Positions 8,010 to 16,487 are shown, numbered from the stretch's first letter. The stretch is 64,000 nucleotides of DNA from Neotamlana nanhaiensis (GCF_000943555.1 NZ_JTDV01000003.1:186001-250000); one strand, 5' to 3'. Notes: generated by a model from the sequence alone, not told the origin. Translations and numbers: made by a program.

Positions 8010-9260
8010 TTAGGAGTTAATTTTTAAAATTAAAGCGTCTCGTTTTTTTGACAAATAATTTTTTTCGAGTGTATTACTCACTTTTTTAATCGCTATGTTT
8101 AGATTTTCAATCGCTTTTTTGAGCTGATAGGTTTGTACAAAATAATCGGCTTTGGTAGCGTAAAACAAATAGGCGCGTTGCTGTAAATTATCTTCCTTTA
8201 TGTTGTCTAAATGCCTTTTTGCCATTACAAAGTCTTGTTTTTGTAAACATACAACCGCCATGTTTAATAAATTTATTGGAGCAGGCTGTAATTGGTGCAA
8301 ACATAAATACCAATGATGAATTTTTTCCCAGTTGGTAAGCTCAAATTTTGGTGCTTTTAAATGTTCGGCAATTATGGCGGCTTCGTAATGATAGTGTGAA
8401 AATGTTTGGGTTTCAATAGCTTTATGCATCATCATATTGCCACGTTCTATAAGTGGTACATGCCAAAGACAGCGGTTTTGAGTTTTTAAATCTAAAATTT
8501 CGTTTTTGGTATTGGTTTTAGCATCTAAACGAGCTGCATGAAAACACATTAAAGCACATAGCGCATACACTTTGGGTTTTCGTGTAATTTCCTTTTTTAG
8601 TAATATTTGAGTTAAACGAATGGCTTCTGCACAAAGTTCTTTTTGAATGAGCTTGTCTTTTTTATTAGAATGAAACCCTTCATTAAAAATTAAATATAAA
8701 ACTTCCAAAACACTTTCTAAGCGAGAAGATAAATCTTTCCCTTGCGGAATTTTAAACAGAATTTGTTGTTGTTTAATACTTTGTTTTGCTCGTAATAAAC
8801 GCTTTTTTATGGTGTCTTCTTTGGTTAGTAACGCCGAAGCAATTTCTTTAATGCTAAATCCAGAAACTGTTTTAAGGGCAAACGAAATGCGGTCGCGCGC
8901 ATCGAGTTTTGGGTGACACGCTGTAAAAATCATGCGTAATTGAGCGTCTTCAATTTCTGAATCTAGAAACAATTCGCTTATGGCAATGCTTTGTGTACCT
9001 TGGTTAATATTTGGTACGTTGTTTTGTTGCGTTTTTAATGTTCTAAAAATATCTAAAACACGGTTTTTAGCTACTTTATTTAACCAAGCTTCGGGATTTT
9101 CGGGTTGTTGGTTACGCCAACTTAAACTGGCTTTTATAAACGTATCTTGTACCGCATCTTCAATAATGTCGAGATGTTGTAAACCAAAAATACGGGTTAA
9201 AACAGAGACCATCTTTCCGCTATGATGCCTAAAAAGATGGTCTATTAATTGGTTTTCCAT
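8010..9260 (-). CDS. ECF sigma factor with C-terminal TPR-like extension (ECF42/DUF6596 type)
   Basis: This 416-residue protein has an extracytoplasmic-function sigma factor in its first 165 residues: a region 2 segment with IEDAVQDTFIKASLSW and AWLNKVAKNRVLDIFR, then a region 4 helix-turn-helix around FSIKEIASALLTKEDTIKKRL. Residues 170-416 form an alpha-helical, TPR-like extension (RLESVLEVLYLIFNEGFHS, LNMAVVCLQKQDFVMAKRHL). This domain order and the adjacent YCII/DGPF gene are the hallmarks of the ECF42 group, in which the C-terminal extension controls activity in place of a classical anti-sigma factor. Its start codon is one base after the YCII stop, so the two are translationally coupled. 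An ECF-like promoter lies upstream of the pair, suggesting autoregulation. The inducing signal is unknown. Confidence 0.9.
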   Translation of the reverse strand: MENQLIDHLFRHHSGKMVSVLTRIFGLQHLDIIEDAVQDTFIKASLSWRNQQPENPEAWLNKVAKNRVLDIFRTLKTQQNNVPNINQGTQSIAISELFLDSEIEDAQLRMIFTACHPKLDARDRISFALKTVSGFSIKEIASALLTKEDTIKKRLLRAKQSIKQQQILFKIPQGKDLSSRLESVLEVLYLIFNEGFHSNKKDKLIQKELCAEAIRLTQILLKKEITRKPKVYALCALMCFHAARLDAKTNTKNEILDLKTQNRCLWHVPLIERGNMMMHKAIETQTFSHYHYEAAIIAEHLKAPKFELTNWEKIHHWYLCLHQLQPAPINLLNMAVVCLQKQDFVMAKRHLDNIKEDNLQQRAYLFYATKADYFVQTYQLKKAIENLNIAIKKVSNTLEKNYLSKKRDALILKINS

Positions 9261-9261
9261 A

Positions 9262-9609
9262 TTATTTATCGAACACCATAACTTCTCTAATTTCTACGGT
9301 GCCGCCTAAATCGTAATCTGGAAAATCTTGTGCAATTGCCTCAACAGCATCAAAATCTTTAGCTTCAACGGTGTAATAGCCTCCAACAATTTCTTTAGCT
9401 TCTGCCGAAGATAAATCGGTTACCGTGCGATTTTCACCCGAAACACGACGAATTTGTGGTGTTAAAGCTTCGCCGCCGCGTAAAACACCTGCTTGTTCCA
9501 TTTTGTTACCCCAAGCAAACCATTTTTGCATGCGCGATTGTAGTTCTTCTGGCGATAAGCCTAAATCGGAGTAATCGGCGCCTGAGAAAATCATCATAAA
9601 TTGTTTCAT
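9262..9609 (-). CDS. YCII-related (DGPF-type) protein
   Basis: This 115-residue protein of the YCII-related fold has the typical start (MKQFMMIFSGADY) and the conserved middle region RGGEALTPQIRRVSGE, followed by VGGYYTVEAKDFDAVEAIAQ and EIREVMVF. YCII domains are small ferredoxin-like folds, some with dehydratase-like chemistry, but the function of the DGPF-type subfamily is not established. It is the first gene of a two-gene unit with the ECF42-type sigma factor, whose known regulon in other bacteria consists largely of such genes. An ECF-type promoter is seen 30-60 bases upstream. Identity as a family member is strong; the biochemical role is open. Confidence 0.88.
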   Translation of the reverse strand: MKQFMMIFSGADYSDLGLSPEELQSRMQKWFAWGNKMEQAGVLRGGEALTPQIRRVSGENRTVTDLSSAEAKEIVGGYYTVEAKDFDAVEAIAQDFPDYDLGGTVEIREVMVFDK

Positions 9610-9640
9610 AATTAAAATTTTTAAAAGTTTATATCTTAAA

Positions 9641-9668
9641 GACGTTTGCGAGATTTAAAAAGGGGACA
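9641..9668 (-). promoter_or_regulatory. ECF-type promoter for the YCII-ECF42 pair
   Basis: On the minus strand, TGTCCC (9668-9663) is followed after 18 bases by CGTC (9644-9641), about 31 bases before the YCII ATG. This resembles the TGTCGA / CGTC type pattern I recall for ECF42 target promoters. No TAnnTTTG box is visible in the same gap. Confidence 0.45.
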
Positions 9669-9719
9669 CTTTTTTTTGATTTATTAAAATTCTTACGGCA
9701 AAATAATTAAATTAGTTGA

Positions 9720-11012
9720 ATGCAAGAAGATTTTCTACATTATATATGGAAACATAAAAAGTTTAATATTACCAATTTAAAAACCGTAACAGGAGCAATT
9801 GTGACTATTAAAAGTGTGGGTTCTCATAATTTAAATTCGGGTCCCGATTTTTTTAATGCGCAGTTACAAATTGAGGATCAGCTTTGGGCTGGTAATGTTG
9901 AAATTCATGTAAAATCGTCCGATTGGTTTTTGCACAATCACGAAATAGATGCGGCTTACAATAATGTTATTTTGCATGTGGTTTGGGAACACGATACTGA
10001 GGTGTTTAGGCAAGATAATACATCAATTGCAACTTTACAGCTAAAGGATTTTATTGATGATGCTTTGCTTAAAAGTTATAAAACCCTATTTAATGCCGAA
10101 AATAGATGGATTAATTGCGAAAACGAATTTAGTAGTGTTGACGATTTTGTGCTTACAAATTGGAAAGAACGTTTGTATTTTGAACGTTTAGAACAAAAAG
10201 CTGGTGTTGTTGATGGGCTATTGCAGAGTTCGAAAAACGATTGGGAGGCAGTATTGTTTAAAATGCTACTTAAAAATTTTGGTTTAAAAGTAAATGGAGA
10301 AGCCTTTTTTAGTTTGGCAAATAGTGTTGATTTTGCAGTCGTTCGAAAATCGCAACACGATTTAATAAGCTTAGAAGCTTTGTTGTTTGGTCAAGCAGGT
10401 TTGCTAGAAACCGATGTGCAGGAACCTTATTTTTTGAAGCTTGTAAAAGCTTATAATTTTCTTAAAACCAAATTTAAGCTTAATAATGTAGGGGTTTTAC
10501 CTGTGCAATTTTTTAGGTTACGGCCGCCTAATTTCCCAACCATCCGTTTGTCTCAGTTGGCTAATTTGTATGTTTTGCATCAAAATTTGTTTTCAAAAAT
10601 AATAGAAACAAAATCGGTTGAGGCGTTTTATGAATTGTTTAAAGTGGAAACCTCTAGTTTTTGGAAAACGCATTATACATTTCAAAAAGAATCAAAATCT
10701 TCAACTAAATCTATTTCAAAATCTTTTATTGATTTGTTATTGATTAATACCATTATACCCATTAAATTTTGTTACACGAAACATCAAGGAGTTACTATTC
10801 AAGATGAAATTTTAAGTTTGATGACTTCAATAAAATCTGAAAAAAATAGTATTATTTCAGCATTTAATAATTTAAAGCCAGTTTCAAATTCGGCACTCGA
10901 TTCTCAGGCCTTAATTCATTTAAAAACCAAGTATTGCGATGCTAATAGGTGTTTAAAATGTGCTTTAGGAAATGTGTTTTTAAATAATAAACTTTTAAAC
11001 CAAAAAACTTAA
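9720..11012 (+). CDS. DUF2851 family protein
   Basis: This 430-residue protein begins MQEDFLHYIWKHKKFN and continues with VGSHNLNSGPDFFNAQLQI and GNVEIHVKSSDWFLHNHE, the recognisable core of DUF2851, a family widespread in Bacteroidota. The mix of conserved acidic, Asn and His residues (NSGPDFFNA, GNVEIHV) looks like an enzyme active site and resembles nuclease-type cores, but that is inference only. The C-terminus carries three cysteines (KYCDANRCLKCALGN) that could bind metal. It heads a rightward run with a PspC gene 14 bases downstream and a K+ channel gene after that. No membrane segment or signal peptide is seen, so it is probably cytoplasmic. Function unknown. Confidence 0.85.
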   Translation: MQEDFLHYIWKHKKFNITNLKTVTGAIVTIKSVGSHNLNSGPDFFNAQLQIEDQLWAGNVEIHVKSSDWFLHNHEIDAAYNNVILHVVWEHDTEVFRQDNTSIATLQLKDFIDDALLKSYKTLFNAENRWINCENEFSSVDDFVLTNWKERLYFERLEQKAGVVDGLLQSSKNDWEAVLFKMLLKNFGLKVNGEAFFSLANSVDFAVVRKSQHDLISLEALLFGQAGLLETDVQEPYFLKLVKAYNFLKTKFKLNNVGVLPVQFFRLRPPNFPTIRLSQLANLYVLHQNLFSKIIETKSVEAFYELFKVETSSFWKTHYTFQKESKSSTKSISKSFIDLLLINTIIPIKFCYTKHQGVTIQDEILSLMTSIKSEKNSIISAFNNLKPVSNSALDSQALIHLKTKYCDANRCLKCALGNVFLNNKLLNQKT

Positions 11013-11026
11013 TACTAAATTGCGGT

Positions 11027-11254
11027 ATGAATGTATTTTACAAACCAGTATATTTTTTTCAAAAACACGGGTATTATGTGTGTCAACGTATTGCCGATAG
11101 GTTAGGTATTCGGGCTAAAGTAGTGCGCACAAGTTTTATGTATTTAACCTTTGTTACAGTTGGTTTTGGCTTTGCATTATACTTGTTTTTAGCTTTTTGG
11201 ATGAAGATAAAAGATTTAGTTTACACCAAAAGGTCTTCAGTTTTCGATTTGTAG
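11027..11254 (+). CDS. PspC-domain membrane protein
   Basis: This 75-residue protein consists almost only of a PspC domain: RIADRLGIRAKVVRTSF, followed by one or two hydrophobic stretches (TFVTVGFGFALYLFLAFWM). In enterobacteria PspC senses membrane stress with PspB; in Bacteroidota such tiny PspC proteins are common and their roles are unknown. It lies between the DUF2851 gene (14 bases upstream) and a K+ channel gene (6 bases downstream), so the three are probably one operon. The start ATG at 11027 follows directly on the previous stop region with no Shine-Dalgarno. Family assignment is good; whether it responds to envelope stress here is inference. Confidence 0.85.
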   Translation: MNVFYKPVYFFQKHGYYVCQRIADRLGIRAKVVRTSFMYLTFVTVGFGFALYLFLAFWMKIKDLVYTKRSSVFDL

Positions 11255-11260
11255 ATTTAT

Positions 11261-12280
11261 ATGAATCCATTAATAAAGTTTTTTAGAACTAAAATTTACA
11301 CAGCAGTACTTTTGCTAATAGTAATTTTACTAATTGGCGTTGCGGGGTATCGGGTTATTTCGGGTTACTCGTGGGTTGACGCTGTTTATATGACAGTAAT
11401 TACCATGACTACCGTTGGTTTTGGTGAAGTAGTGCCACTTGATAAGGATGCTAAAATTTTTACTATATTTTTAATTTTAGCTAGTGTAATTATAGTAGGT
11501 TACGCACTTTCAATTATTACCGAATATATATTGAGTAAGAATGATATTGAAGAATTAAAACACAGAAAGATGCAAAAAAAGATTGATGGTTTTAAAAATC
11601 ACGTGGTTATTTGTGGCTATGGGCGCAATGGCAAGCAAGCCGCAAGTAAGTTAATGGCCTACAATCGTGAGTTTGTTGTTATTGAAAAAAATAAAGAGTT
11701 AGAAGAGCGCTTACAACTCGATGGTGTGCCATATGTAATAGGAAATGCTAATGAAGATGAGGTGTTGCAGCAATCTGGAGTAGATCGTGCATCATGTTTT
11801 ATTTCGGCTTTACCAAACGATGCCGACAACCTTTTTGTGGTGCTTTCTACGCGACAGCTTAACAAAGACATCAATATAATAAGTAGAGCATCTCAAGAAT
11901 CGTCCTACAACAAACTAAAGTTTGCAGGAGCCAACAATGTTATTTTACCCGATAAAATTGGAGGAGATCACATGGCTTCGTTAGTTGTGGTACCTGGTTT
12001 AATGGAATTTATTGATAATTTGTCTATTGTAGGTAAATCCAATATTAACATTGAAGAAGTAGCGGTTGAGAAATTGTACAACACCAAATTTTCTAAAACT
12101 TTAAAAGATTTAGATTTACGCCGAAAAACTGGCTGTAATGTAATTGGTTATAAAGATGCTAGCGGCGAATATATTGTAAACCCAGAAGCCGATTTAAAAC
12201 TAGAACCACATTCTAAAATTATTGTTTTAGGTCGTCCAGAACAAATTAACGCTCTTAATTCGGAGTTTAATATAGACTAG
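11261..12280 (+). CDS. two-TM potassium channel with RCK (TrkA-N/TrkA-C) domain
   Basis: This 339-residue channel subunit has an inner-membrane helix at about residues 13-34, a pore loop with the filter TVGFGEV, a second helix at about 66-87 (FTIFLILASVIIVGYALSII), then a cytoplasmic RCK domain starting with the nucleotide-binding loop VVICGYGRNGKQA and ending with a TrkA-C-like segment (KLEPHSKIIVLG). The filter is TVGFGE, where many K+ channels have TVGYGD; phenylalanine and glutamate variants are frequent in this prokaryotic family. It probably forms a ligand-gated tetramer for K+ homeostasis. It is third in a likely operon with DUF2851 and PspC genes, 6 bases after pspC. Confidence 0.92.
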   Translation: MNPLIKFFRTKIYTAVLLLIVILLIGVAGYRVISGYSWVDAVYMTVITMTTVGFGEVVPLDKDAKIFTIFLILASVIIVGYALSIITEYILSKNDIEELKHRKMQKKIDGFKNHVVICGYGRNGKQAASKLMAYNREFVVIEKNKELEERLQLDGVPYVIGNANEDEVLQQSGVDRASCFISALPNDADNLFVVLSTRQLNKDINIISRASQESSYNKLKFAGANNVILPDKIGGDHMASLVVVPGLMEFIDNLSIVGKSNINIEEVAVEKLYNTKFSKTLKDLDLRRKTGCNVIGYKDASGEYIVNPEADLKLEPHSKIIVLGRPEQINALNSEFNID

Positions 12281-12388
12281 TGAAATTGCATTTTTAACAA
12301 CCTATGTTTTAAAATGCCATTTTTTTTTAGCATCTTGCCGGCAATAACTCAAAATTCTTTAATAAATTCTAACTAATTTCAAATTCTT

Positions 12389-14089
12389 ATGAAGAAATAT
12401 CTTCTTTCAATTTTATCTATAATTTACCCCATTTTAACCTTTGCTCAAGAAGAGGAAATTGGGCTTGACGAAAAAATAGATCAAGCTTTTACTCCAGTAG
12501 CAGATTTTTTTACAAACATTGTTTTCTTTCCTGTTTACCAAGGTGAAGAATATACCATTCCTTTTGTTTTGGTATTGTTGGTAGGAAGTGCATTGTTTTT
12601 TACAATTTATTTTGGGTTTCCTAATATTCGTTATTTCTGGACAGCTATTAATACGGTTCGTGGAAAGTATGAAGATATTGAAAAACATGGGGCAAATGAA
12701 CTTTATGGAGAAGATGGTATTGCGCAAGGACAAGATTTAACAAAAGTAGATATTGAAGACCATTTAGTAAGCGTAAAAGACGATTTAGCTATAGACGGTG
12801 ATATTGTTGATACTATACGTGATGAAAGTTCAGAAGGTGAAGTGTCGCATTTCCAAGCTTTAGCAACAGCTGTTTCTGGTACAGTAGGAAACGGAAATAT
12901 TGCAGGTGTTGCCTTAGCCATTGCATTAGGAGGGCCTGGAGCAACATTCTGGATGATTATTTGTGGACTTTTAGGAATGTCTACAAAGTTTGTTGAGTGT
13001 ACTTTAGGTGTGCAGTTTAGAGATGTAGGAGAAGATGGAACGGTTTATGGCGGCCCAATGTACTACATAAGTAAAGGTTTAAAATCTAAAGGTTTTAAAA
13101 CTTTAGGAAAATTTGTAGCCGGTATTTTTGCTGTATTCTGTGTTGGTGGTTCGTTTGGTGGTGGTAACGCTGCGCAATCTAACCAAGCAACAATTGTAAT
13201 TAAAGAATTATTTAACTGGGACAGTACAGCGGCTGGAGCCATTGTTGGTTTAGTGCTTGCCATTTTAGTAGGTATCATTATTATTGGTGGTATTAAGCGT
13301 ATTGCTTCGGTAACCGAAAAGGTAGTGCCTTTCATGGCTTTAATGTATATTTTAGCTTGTGTTTATATCATTTTTAGTAATTTCTCTTTAATTGACGATG
13401 CTATTGCATTAATTGTAGAAGAAGCCTTTAATCCAACCGCGTTTGGAGTTGGTACACTTATTGGCGTATTATTAGTAGGATTTAAACGTGCAGCTTTCTC
13501 GAACGAGGCTGGTGCAGGTTCGGCGTCAATTGCGCATTCTGCAGTAAGAACAAAATATTCAGCTTCGGAAGGTTTAGTAGCTTTATTAGAGCCATTTATC
13601 GACACGGTGGTTATTTGTACCATGACAGCTTTAGTAATTGTTATTTTTAACTTTGGTGGATTCTTTGAATATGGTGGCGATGGTACAGGTGTAGTTTATA
13701 TTGGTGGTGAAGCCTTTGAAGGTGCCGGAATTACCTCTAAAGCTTTCGCAGAGTACATTCCGTATTCAAATATATTCTTAACGGTAGCGGTAGTATTGTT
13801 TGCGGTTTCTACAATGATTTCGTGGTCTTACTATGGCTTACAATCTTGGAAATTTTTATTCGGTCGTGGTAAAACTGCCGATTTAATTTATAAATTATTA
13901 TTCTTAACCTTTGTAGTAATTGGTGCAGCAGCAAGTATGGGATCTATTTGGTCATTCTCAGATGCGATGATTTTCGCTATGATTTTCCCTAACATGGTTG
14001 GTTTATTCTTATTATTCCCGGTGGTTAAAAAACAATTAAATCGTTATCTTGATGCAATCAAGCTTAAAGCTGATGCGATAGAAGATTAA
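12389..14089 (+). CDS. AGCS-family sodium:alanine/glycine symporter
   Basis: This is a multi-pass inner-membrane carrier importing small amino acids with Na+. Family signatures include the region HFQALATAVSGTVGNGNIAGVA, split here by no gap, then GGPMYYISKGL, GGGNAAQSNQA and KRAAFSNEAGAGSASIAH. At 566 residues it is longer than the usual 450-480: there is an N-terminal signal-like segment (MKKYLLSILSIIYPILTFAQ) plus about 40 hydrophilic residues, and a roughly 55-residue acidic insertion between the second helix and the FQAL motif (around residues 90-150, starting GKYEDIEKHGANE). The genome also encodes Na+-NQR, which would supply the driving gradient. No clear TAnnTTTG box is seen in the 108-base gap upstream. 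Confidence 0.93.
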   Translation: MKKYLLSILSIIYPILTFAQEEEIGLDEKIDQAFTPVADFFTNIVFFPVYQGEEYTIPFVLVLLVGSALFFTIYFGFPNIRYFWTAINTVRGKYEDIEKHGANELYGEDGIAQGQDLTKVDIEDHLVSVKDDLAIDGDIVDTIRDESSEGEVSHFQALATAVSGTVGNGNIAGVALAIALGGPGATFWMIICGLLGMSTKFVECTLGVQFRDVGEDGTVYGGPMYYISKGLKSKGFKTLGKFVAGIFAVFCVGGSFGGGNAAQSNQATIVIKELFNWDSTAAGAIVGLVLAILVGIIIIGGIKRIASVTEKVVPFMALMYILACVYIIFSNFSLIDDAIALIVEEAFNPTAFGVGTLIGVLLVGFKRAAFSNEAGAGSASIAHSAVRTKYSASEGLVALLEPFIDTVVICTMTALVIVIFNFGGFFEYGGDGTGVVYIGGEAFEGAGITSKAFAEYIPYSNIFLTVAVVLFAVSTMISWSYYGLQSWKFLFGRGKTADLIYKLLFLTFVVIGAAASMGSIWSFSDAMIFAMIFPNMVGLFLLFPVVKKQLNRYLDAIKLKADAIED

Positions 14090-14110
14090 ATTTAAACTAA
14101 CTCAACTCTA

Positions 14111-14992
14111 ATGAAATCCCATTTCAAGTTTTCTAAACAACAACGAAATGGGATTTTTCTTTTGGTGTTTTTAATAGTTGCTTTGCAATGCGTTTATTTC
14201 TTCTTCAATTTTTCTTCGGAAGAAATAAAAGTTAATTCTGAAGCTTTAAGCGCCTTCAACAAAGAATTCGATTCGTTAAAGGCAATCAAATTAGAAGCTT
14301 CAAAACCTAGGATTTATCCCTTCAATCCAAATTATATTACCGATTATAAAGGTGAAACTTTGGGAATGACTACACAGGAAATAGATAGATTGTTTGCATT
14401 TAGAAAACAAGGAAAGTTTATTAATTCCGCTAAGCAATTTCAAGAAGTTACTCAAGTTTCAGATTCATTATTGAATGCGATATCACCCTATTTTAAATTT
14501 CCCGATTGGGTTGAAAACTCAAGTAGTAATACCGTCAAAAAAACGGTAACAAAAACCGTTTCTAAATTTCATCAAAAAAAAGATTTAAACACTGCGACGG
14601 CGGAAGACTTACAAACAGTTTACGGTGTTGGCGCCTATTATGCAAAGCGCATTATTCGTTTCAGAAACTCCTTTCCAGGCGGTTTTATTGCCGATGTTCA
14701 GCTTAAAGATGTTTACGGTTTAAAATCAGAAGTTGTTAAAAATATTACAGAAAAATTTACTGTTAAAACACCACGGCAAGTAAAACGCGTAAATATTAAT
14801 TCGGCTTCGGTTAATGAGTTGGTTACTATACAGCATATTGATTATCGTTTGGCGAATAGTATTGTTGACTATCGGCAGAAAAACGGACATTTTAAATCAC
14901 TTTCCGATCTGAAAAAAGTAAATGATTTTCCTGTAAATAAATTCGAGATAATTGAATTATATTTGCAGTCCGAAAATAATTTAAATGAATAA
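14111..14992 (+). CDS. membrane-anchored helix-hairpin-helix protein (ComEA-like repeats)
   Basis: This 293-residue protein has one N-terminal membrane helix (about residues 14-33, GIFLLVFLIVALQCVYFFF) and three helix-hairpin-helix regions: around residues 85-135, around KKDLNTATAEDLQTVYGVG, and around VNINSASVNELVTIQHIDY. The two later ones carry the NxAxxxEL type motif of ComEA-like DNA-binding domains. With an N-terminal anchor the repeats would face the periplasm, as in ComEA, or bind protein. The last 8 bases overlap the acyl-CoA dehydrogenase start (ATGAATAA), which gives translational coupling. A role in DNA uptake is possible but unproven; such proteins are widespread in flavobacteria, including strains not known to be competent. 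Confidence 0.83.
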   Translation: MKSHFKFSKQQRNGIFLLVFLIVALQCVYFFFNFSSEEIKVNSEALSAFNKEFDSLKAIKLEASKPRIYPFNPNYITDYKGETLGMTTQEIDRLFAFRKQGKFINSAKQFQEVTQVSDSLLNAISPYFKFPDWVENSSSNTVKKTVTKTVSKFHQKKDLNTATAEDLQTVYGVGAYYAKRIIRFRNSFPGGFIADVQLKDVYGLKSEVVKNITEKFTVKTPRQVKRVNINSASVNELVTIQHIDYRLANSIVDYRQKNGHFKSLSDLKKVNDFPVNKFEIIELYLQSENNLNE

Positions 14993-16151
14993 TATATACT
15001 TCACTGAAGAACACCACCTTTTTAGAGAAAGCTTAAAAGATTTTTTACAAAAGGAAGTTGTACCGCATATTGAAACTTGGGAAAAAACTGGATCGATAGA
15101 TAAATCTATTTGGTTAAAACTTGGTGAAATGGGGTTTTTAGGAATAAACTATCCTGAAGCTTATGGCGGTTTAAATTTAGATTTATTTTACACGGTAATT
15201 TTATTAGAAGAGCTTCAAAAAATAAATTCTGGCGGATTTGCAGCAGCTGTTTGGGCACATGCGTATTTGGCCATGACACATTTAAATGCCGAGGGAAGCG
15301 AAGCCTTAAAGCAAAAATATTTAACAGCGAGTATTACTGGCGAAAAAGTTGGCTGCCTTTGTATCACTGAGCCTTTTGGAGGTAGTGATGTTGCAGGAAT
15401 GCGCACAACTGCCGTAAAGAAAGCAGATGGTTATGTGTTAAATGGCTCAAAAACCTTTATTACTAATGGGGTTTATAGCGATTATTTAATTGTTGCGGCT
15501 AAAACAAATCCCGAACTGGGGAATAAGGGCATAAGCATCTTTTTAATCGATAGAGATACACCTGGTATTTCGGCTACTAAACTAGATAAATTAGGTTGGC
15601 GTGCTTCCGATACTGGTGAGATTGCCTTCGATAATGTTAAAATTCCTTTAGAGAACTTAATGAGCGAAGAAAACAAAGGATTTTCATATATTATGCAACA
15701 CTTTGCTTTAGAGCGCTTAATAATGGGAATAAATGCCCATGCTAGAGCAGAATTTGCCTTAGAATATGCTTTACAATACATGAGCGAACGTAAAGCTTTC
15801 GGTAAATCTATTAACGAATTTCAAGCCTTGCGTCATACTATTTCCGATTTATACACCGAAATGGAAGTTTGCAAAACTTTTAACTACGCCGTAGCAAATC
15901 AATTAGATAAAGGTAATTACGTGGTTAAAGAAGCAACCATGTCTAAACTAAAATCTACCAAAATGGCCGACGAGGTTATTTACCAATGCTTACAGTTTTT
16001 AGGAGGTTATGGTTATATGGAAGATTACCCAATGGCACGTTTACTGCGTGACAGTAGGTTAGGGCCAATTGGTGGGGGGACATCCGAGATTTTACGAGAA
16101 ATTATAGCCAAAATAATAATTGATAAAAAGAGTTATAAACCAGCAACTTAA
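14985..16151 (+). CDS. acyl-CoA dehydrogenase
   Basis: This is an FAD flavoenzyme that oxidises acyl-CoA to trans-2-enoyl-CoA in beta-oxidation or branched-chain amino-acid breakdown. At 388 residues it has the standard length. Visible motifs are CLCITEPFGGSDVAGMRT (flavin and substrate contact), SKTFITNG, the helix ERKAFGKSINEFQALRH and the C-terminal FLGGYGYMEDYPMARLLRD. At the position of the catalytic Glu in medium-chain enzymes (YEGT) this protein has GGGT. That is the arrangement in long-chain and isovaleryl types, where the base is elsewhere; a glutamate in the segment RAEFALEYAL is a candidate. It overlaps the HhH gene by 8 bases. Chain-length preference cannot be fixed from sequence. 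Confidence 0.93.
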   Translation: MNNIYFTEEHHLFRESLKDFLQKEVVPHIETWEKTGSIDKSIWLKLGEMGFLGINYPEAYGGLNLDLFYTVILLEELQKINSGGFAAAVWAHAYLAMTHLNAEGSEALKQKYLTASITGEKVGCLCITEPFGGSDVAGMRTTAVKKADGYVLNGSKTFITNGVYSDYLIVAAKTNPELGNKGISIFLIDRDTPGISATKLDKLGWRASDTGEIAFDNVKIPLENLMSEENKGFSYIMQHFALERLIMGINAHARAEFALEYALQYMSERKAFGKSINEFQALRHTISDLYTEMEVCKTFNYAVANQLDKGNYVVKEATMSKLKSTKMADEVIYQCLQFLGGYGYMEDYPMARLLRDSRLGPIGGGTSEILREIIAKIIIDKKSYKPAT

Positions 16152-16190
16152 AAATTTTTGAAAAATTAATTCAGTATTCAGAATTAATTA

Positions 16191-16198
16191 TATATTTG
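16191..16198 (+). promoter_or_regulatory. -7 box for rpsU
   Basis: TATATTTG is followed by CACCCAC, the same box and flank as upstream of the second tRNA-Thr at 35822. The expected start of transcription is about 30 bases before the rpsU ATG. Confidence 0.6.
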
Positions 16199-16220
16199 CA
16201 CCCACAAAATCCGAAAAAGA

Positions 16221-16228
16221 GAGGAGGT
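16221..16228 (+). promoter_or_regulatory. strong Shine-Dalgarno sequence of rpsU
   Basis: GAGGAGGT lies 8 bases before the ATG and matches the anti-Shine-Dalgarno with AGGAGGT. Almost no other gene in the window has such a site. In Flavobacterium johnsoniae the anti-SD is occluded by bS21, bS18 and bS6, and rpsU itself keeps a strong SD, so its translation rises when ribosomes lack bS21. Confidence 0.85.
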
Positions 16229-16236
16229 TAAGAGCT

Positions 16237-16431
16237 ATGTTAATTATACCAATAAAAGAAGGAGAAAATATAGATAGAGCGTTAAAGCGTTACAAGCGTA
16301 AGTTTGATAGAACTGGTACTAAGCGTGCATTACAAACGCGTAAGCAGTTTACTAAGCCATCTGTTGCTCGTAGAGCGCAAGTTCAAAAAGCGCAATACAT
16401 TCAATCTCTAAGAGATGCAGAAGAAATTTAA
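16237..16431 (+). CDS. rpsU: 30S ribosomal protein bS21
   Basis: bS21 is a small basic protein of the 30S platform next to the 3' end of 16S rRNA. The 64-residue sequence shows the family pattern (MLIIPIKEGENIDRALKRYK, then KFDRTGTKRALQTRKQF). It is read from its own promoter-like box at 16191, carries the only strong Shine-Dalgarno in the region, and ends before a perfect terminator, so it is probably monocistronic. In Bacteroidota bS21 helps hide the anti-SD of the ribosome, and the strong SD of its own mRNA offers an autoregulatory loop. That mechanism is established for Flavobacterium; here it is inferred from the preserved site. Confidence 0.97.
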   Translation: MLIIPIKEGENIDRALKRYKRKFDRTGTKRALQTRKQFTKPSVARRAQVQKAQYIQSLRDAEEI

Positions 16432-16454
16432 TCGCTGTATTCCAAGATAATTTA

Positions 16455-16487
16455 AAATCCCACTTTATTTAGGTGGGATTTTTTTTG
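16455..16487 (+). terminator. terminator after rpsU
   Basis: AAATCCCAC (16455-16463) pairs with GTGGGATTT (16473-16481) and is followed by a T-run. It isolates rpsU from xerC. Confidence 0.88.
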
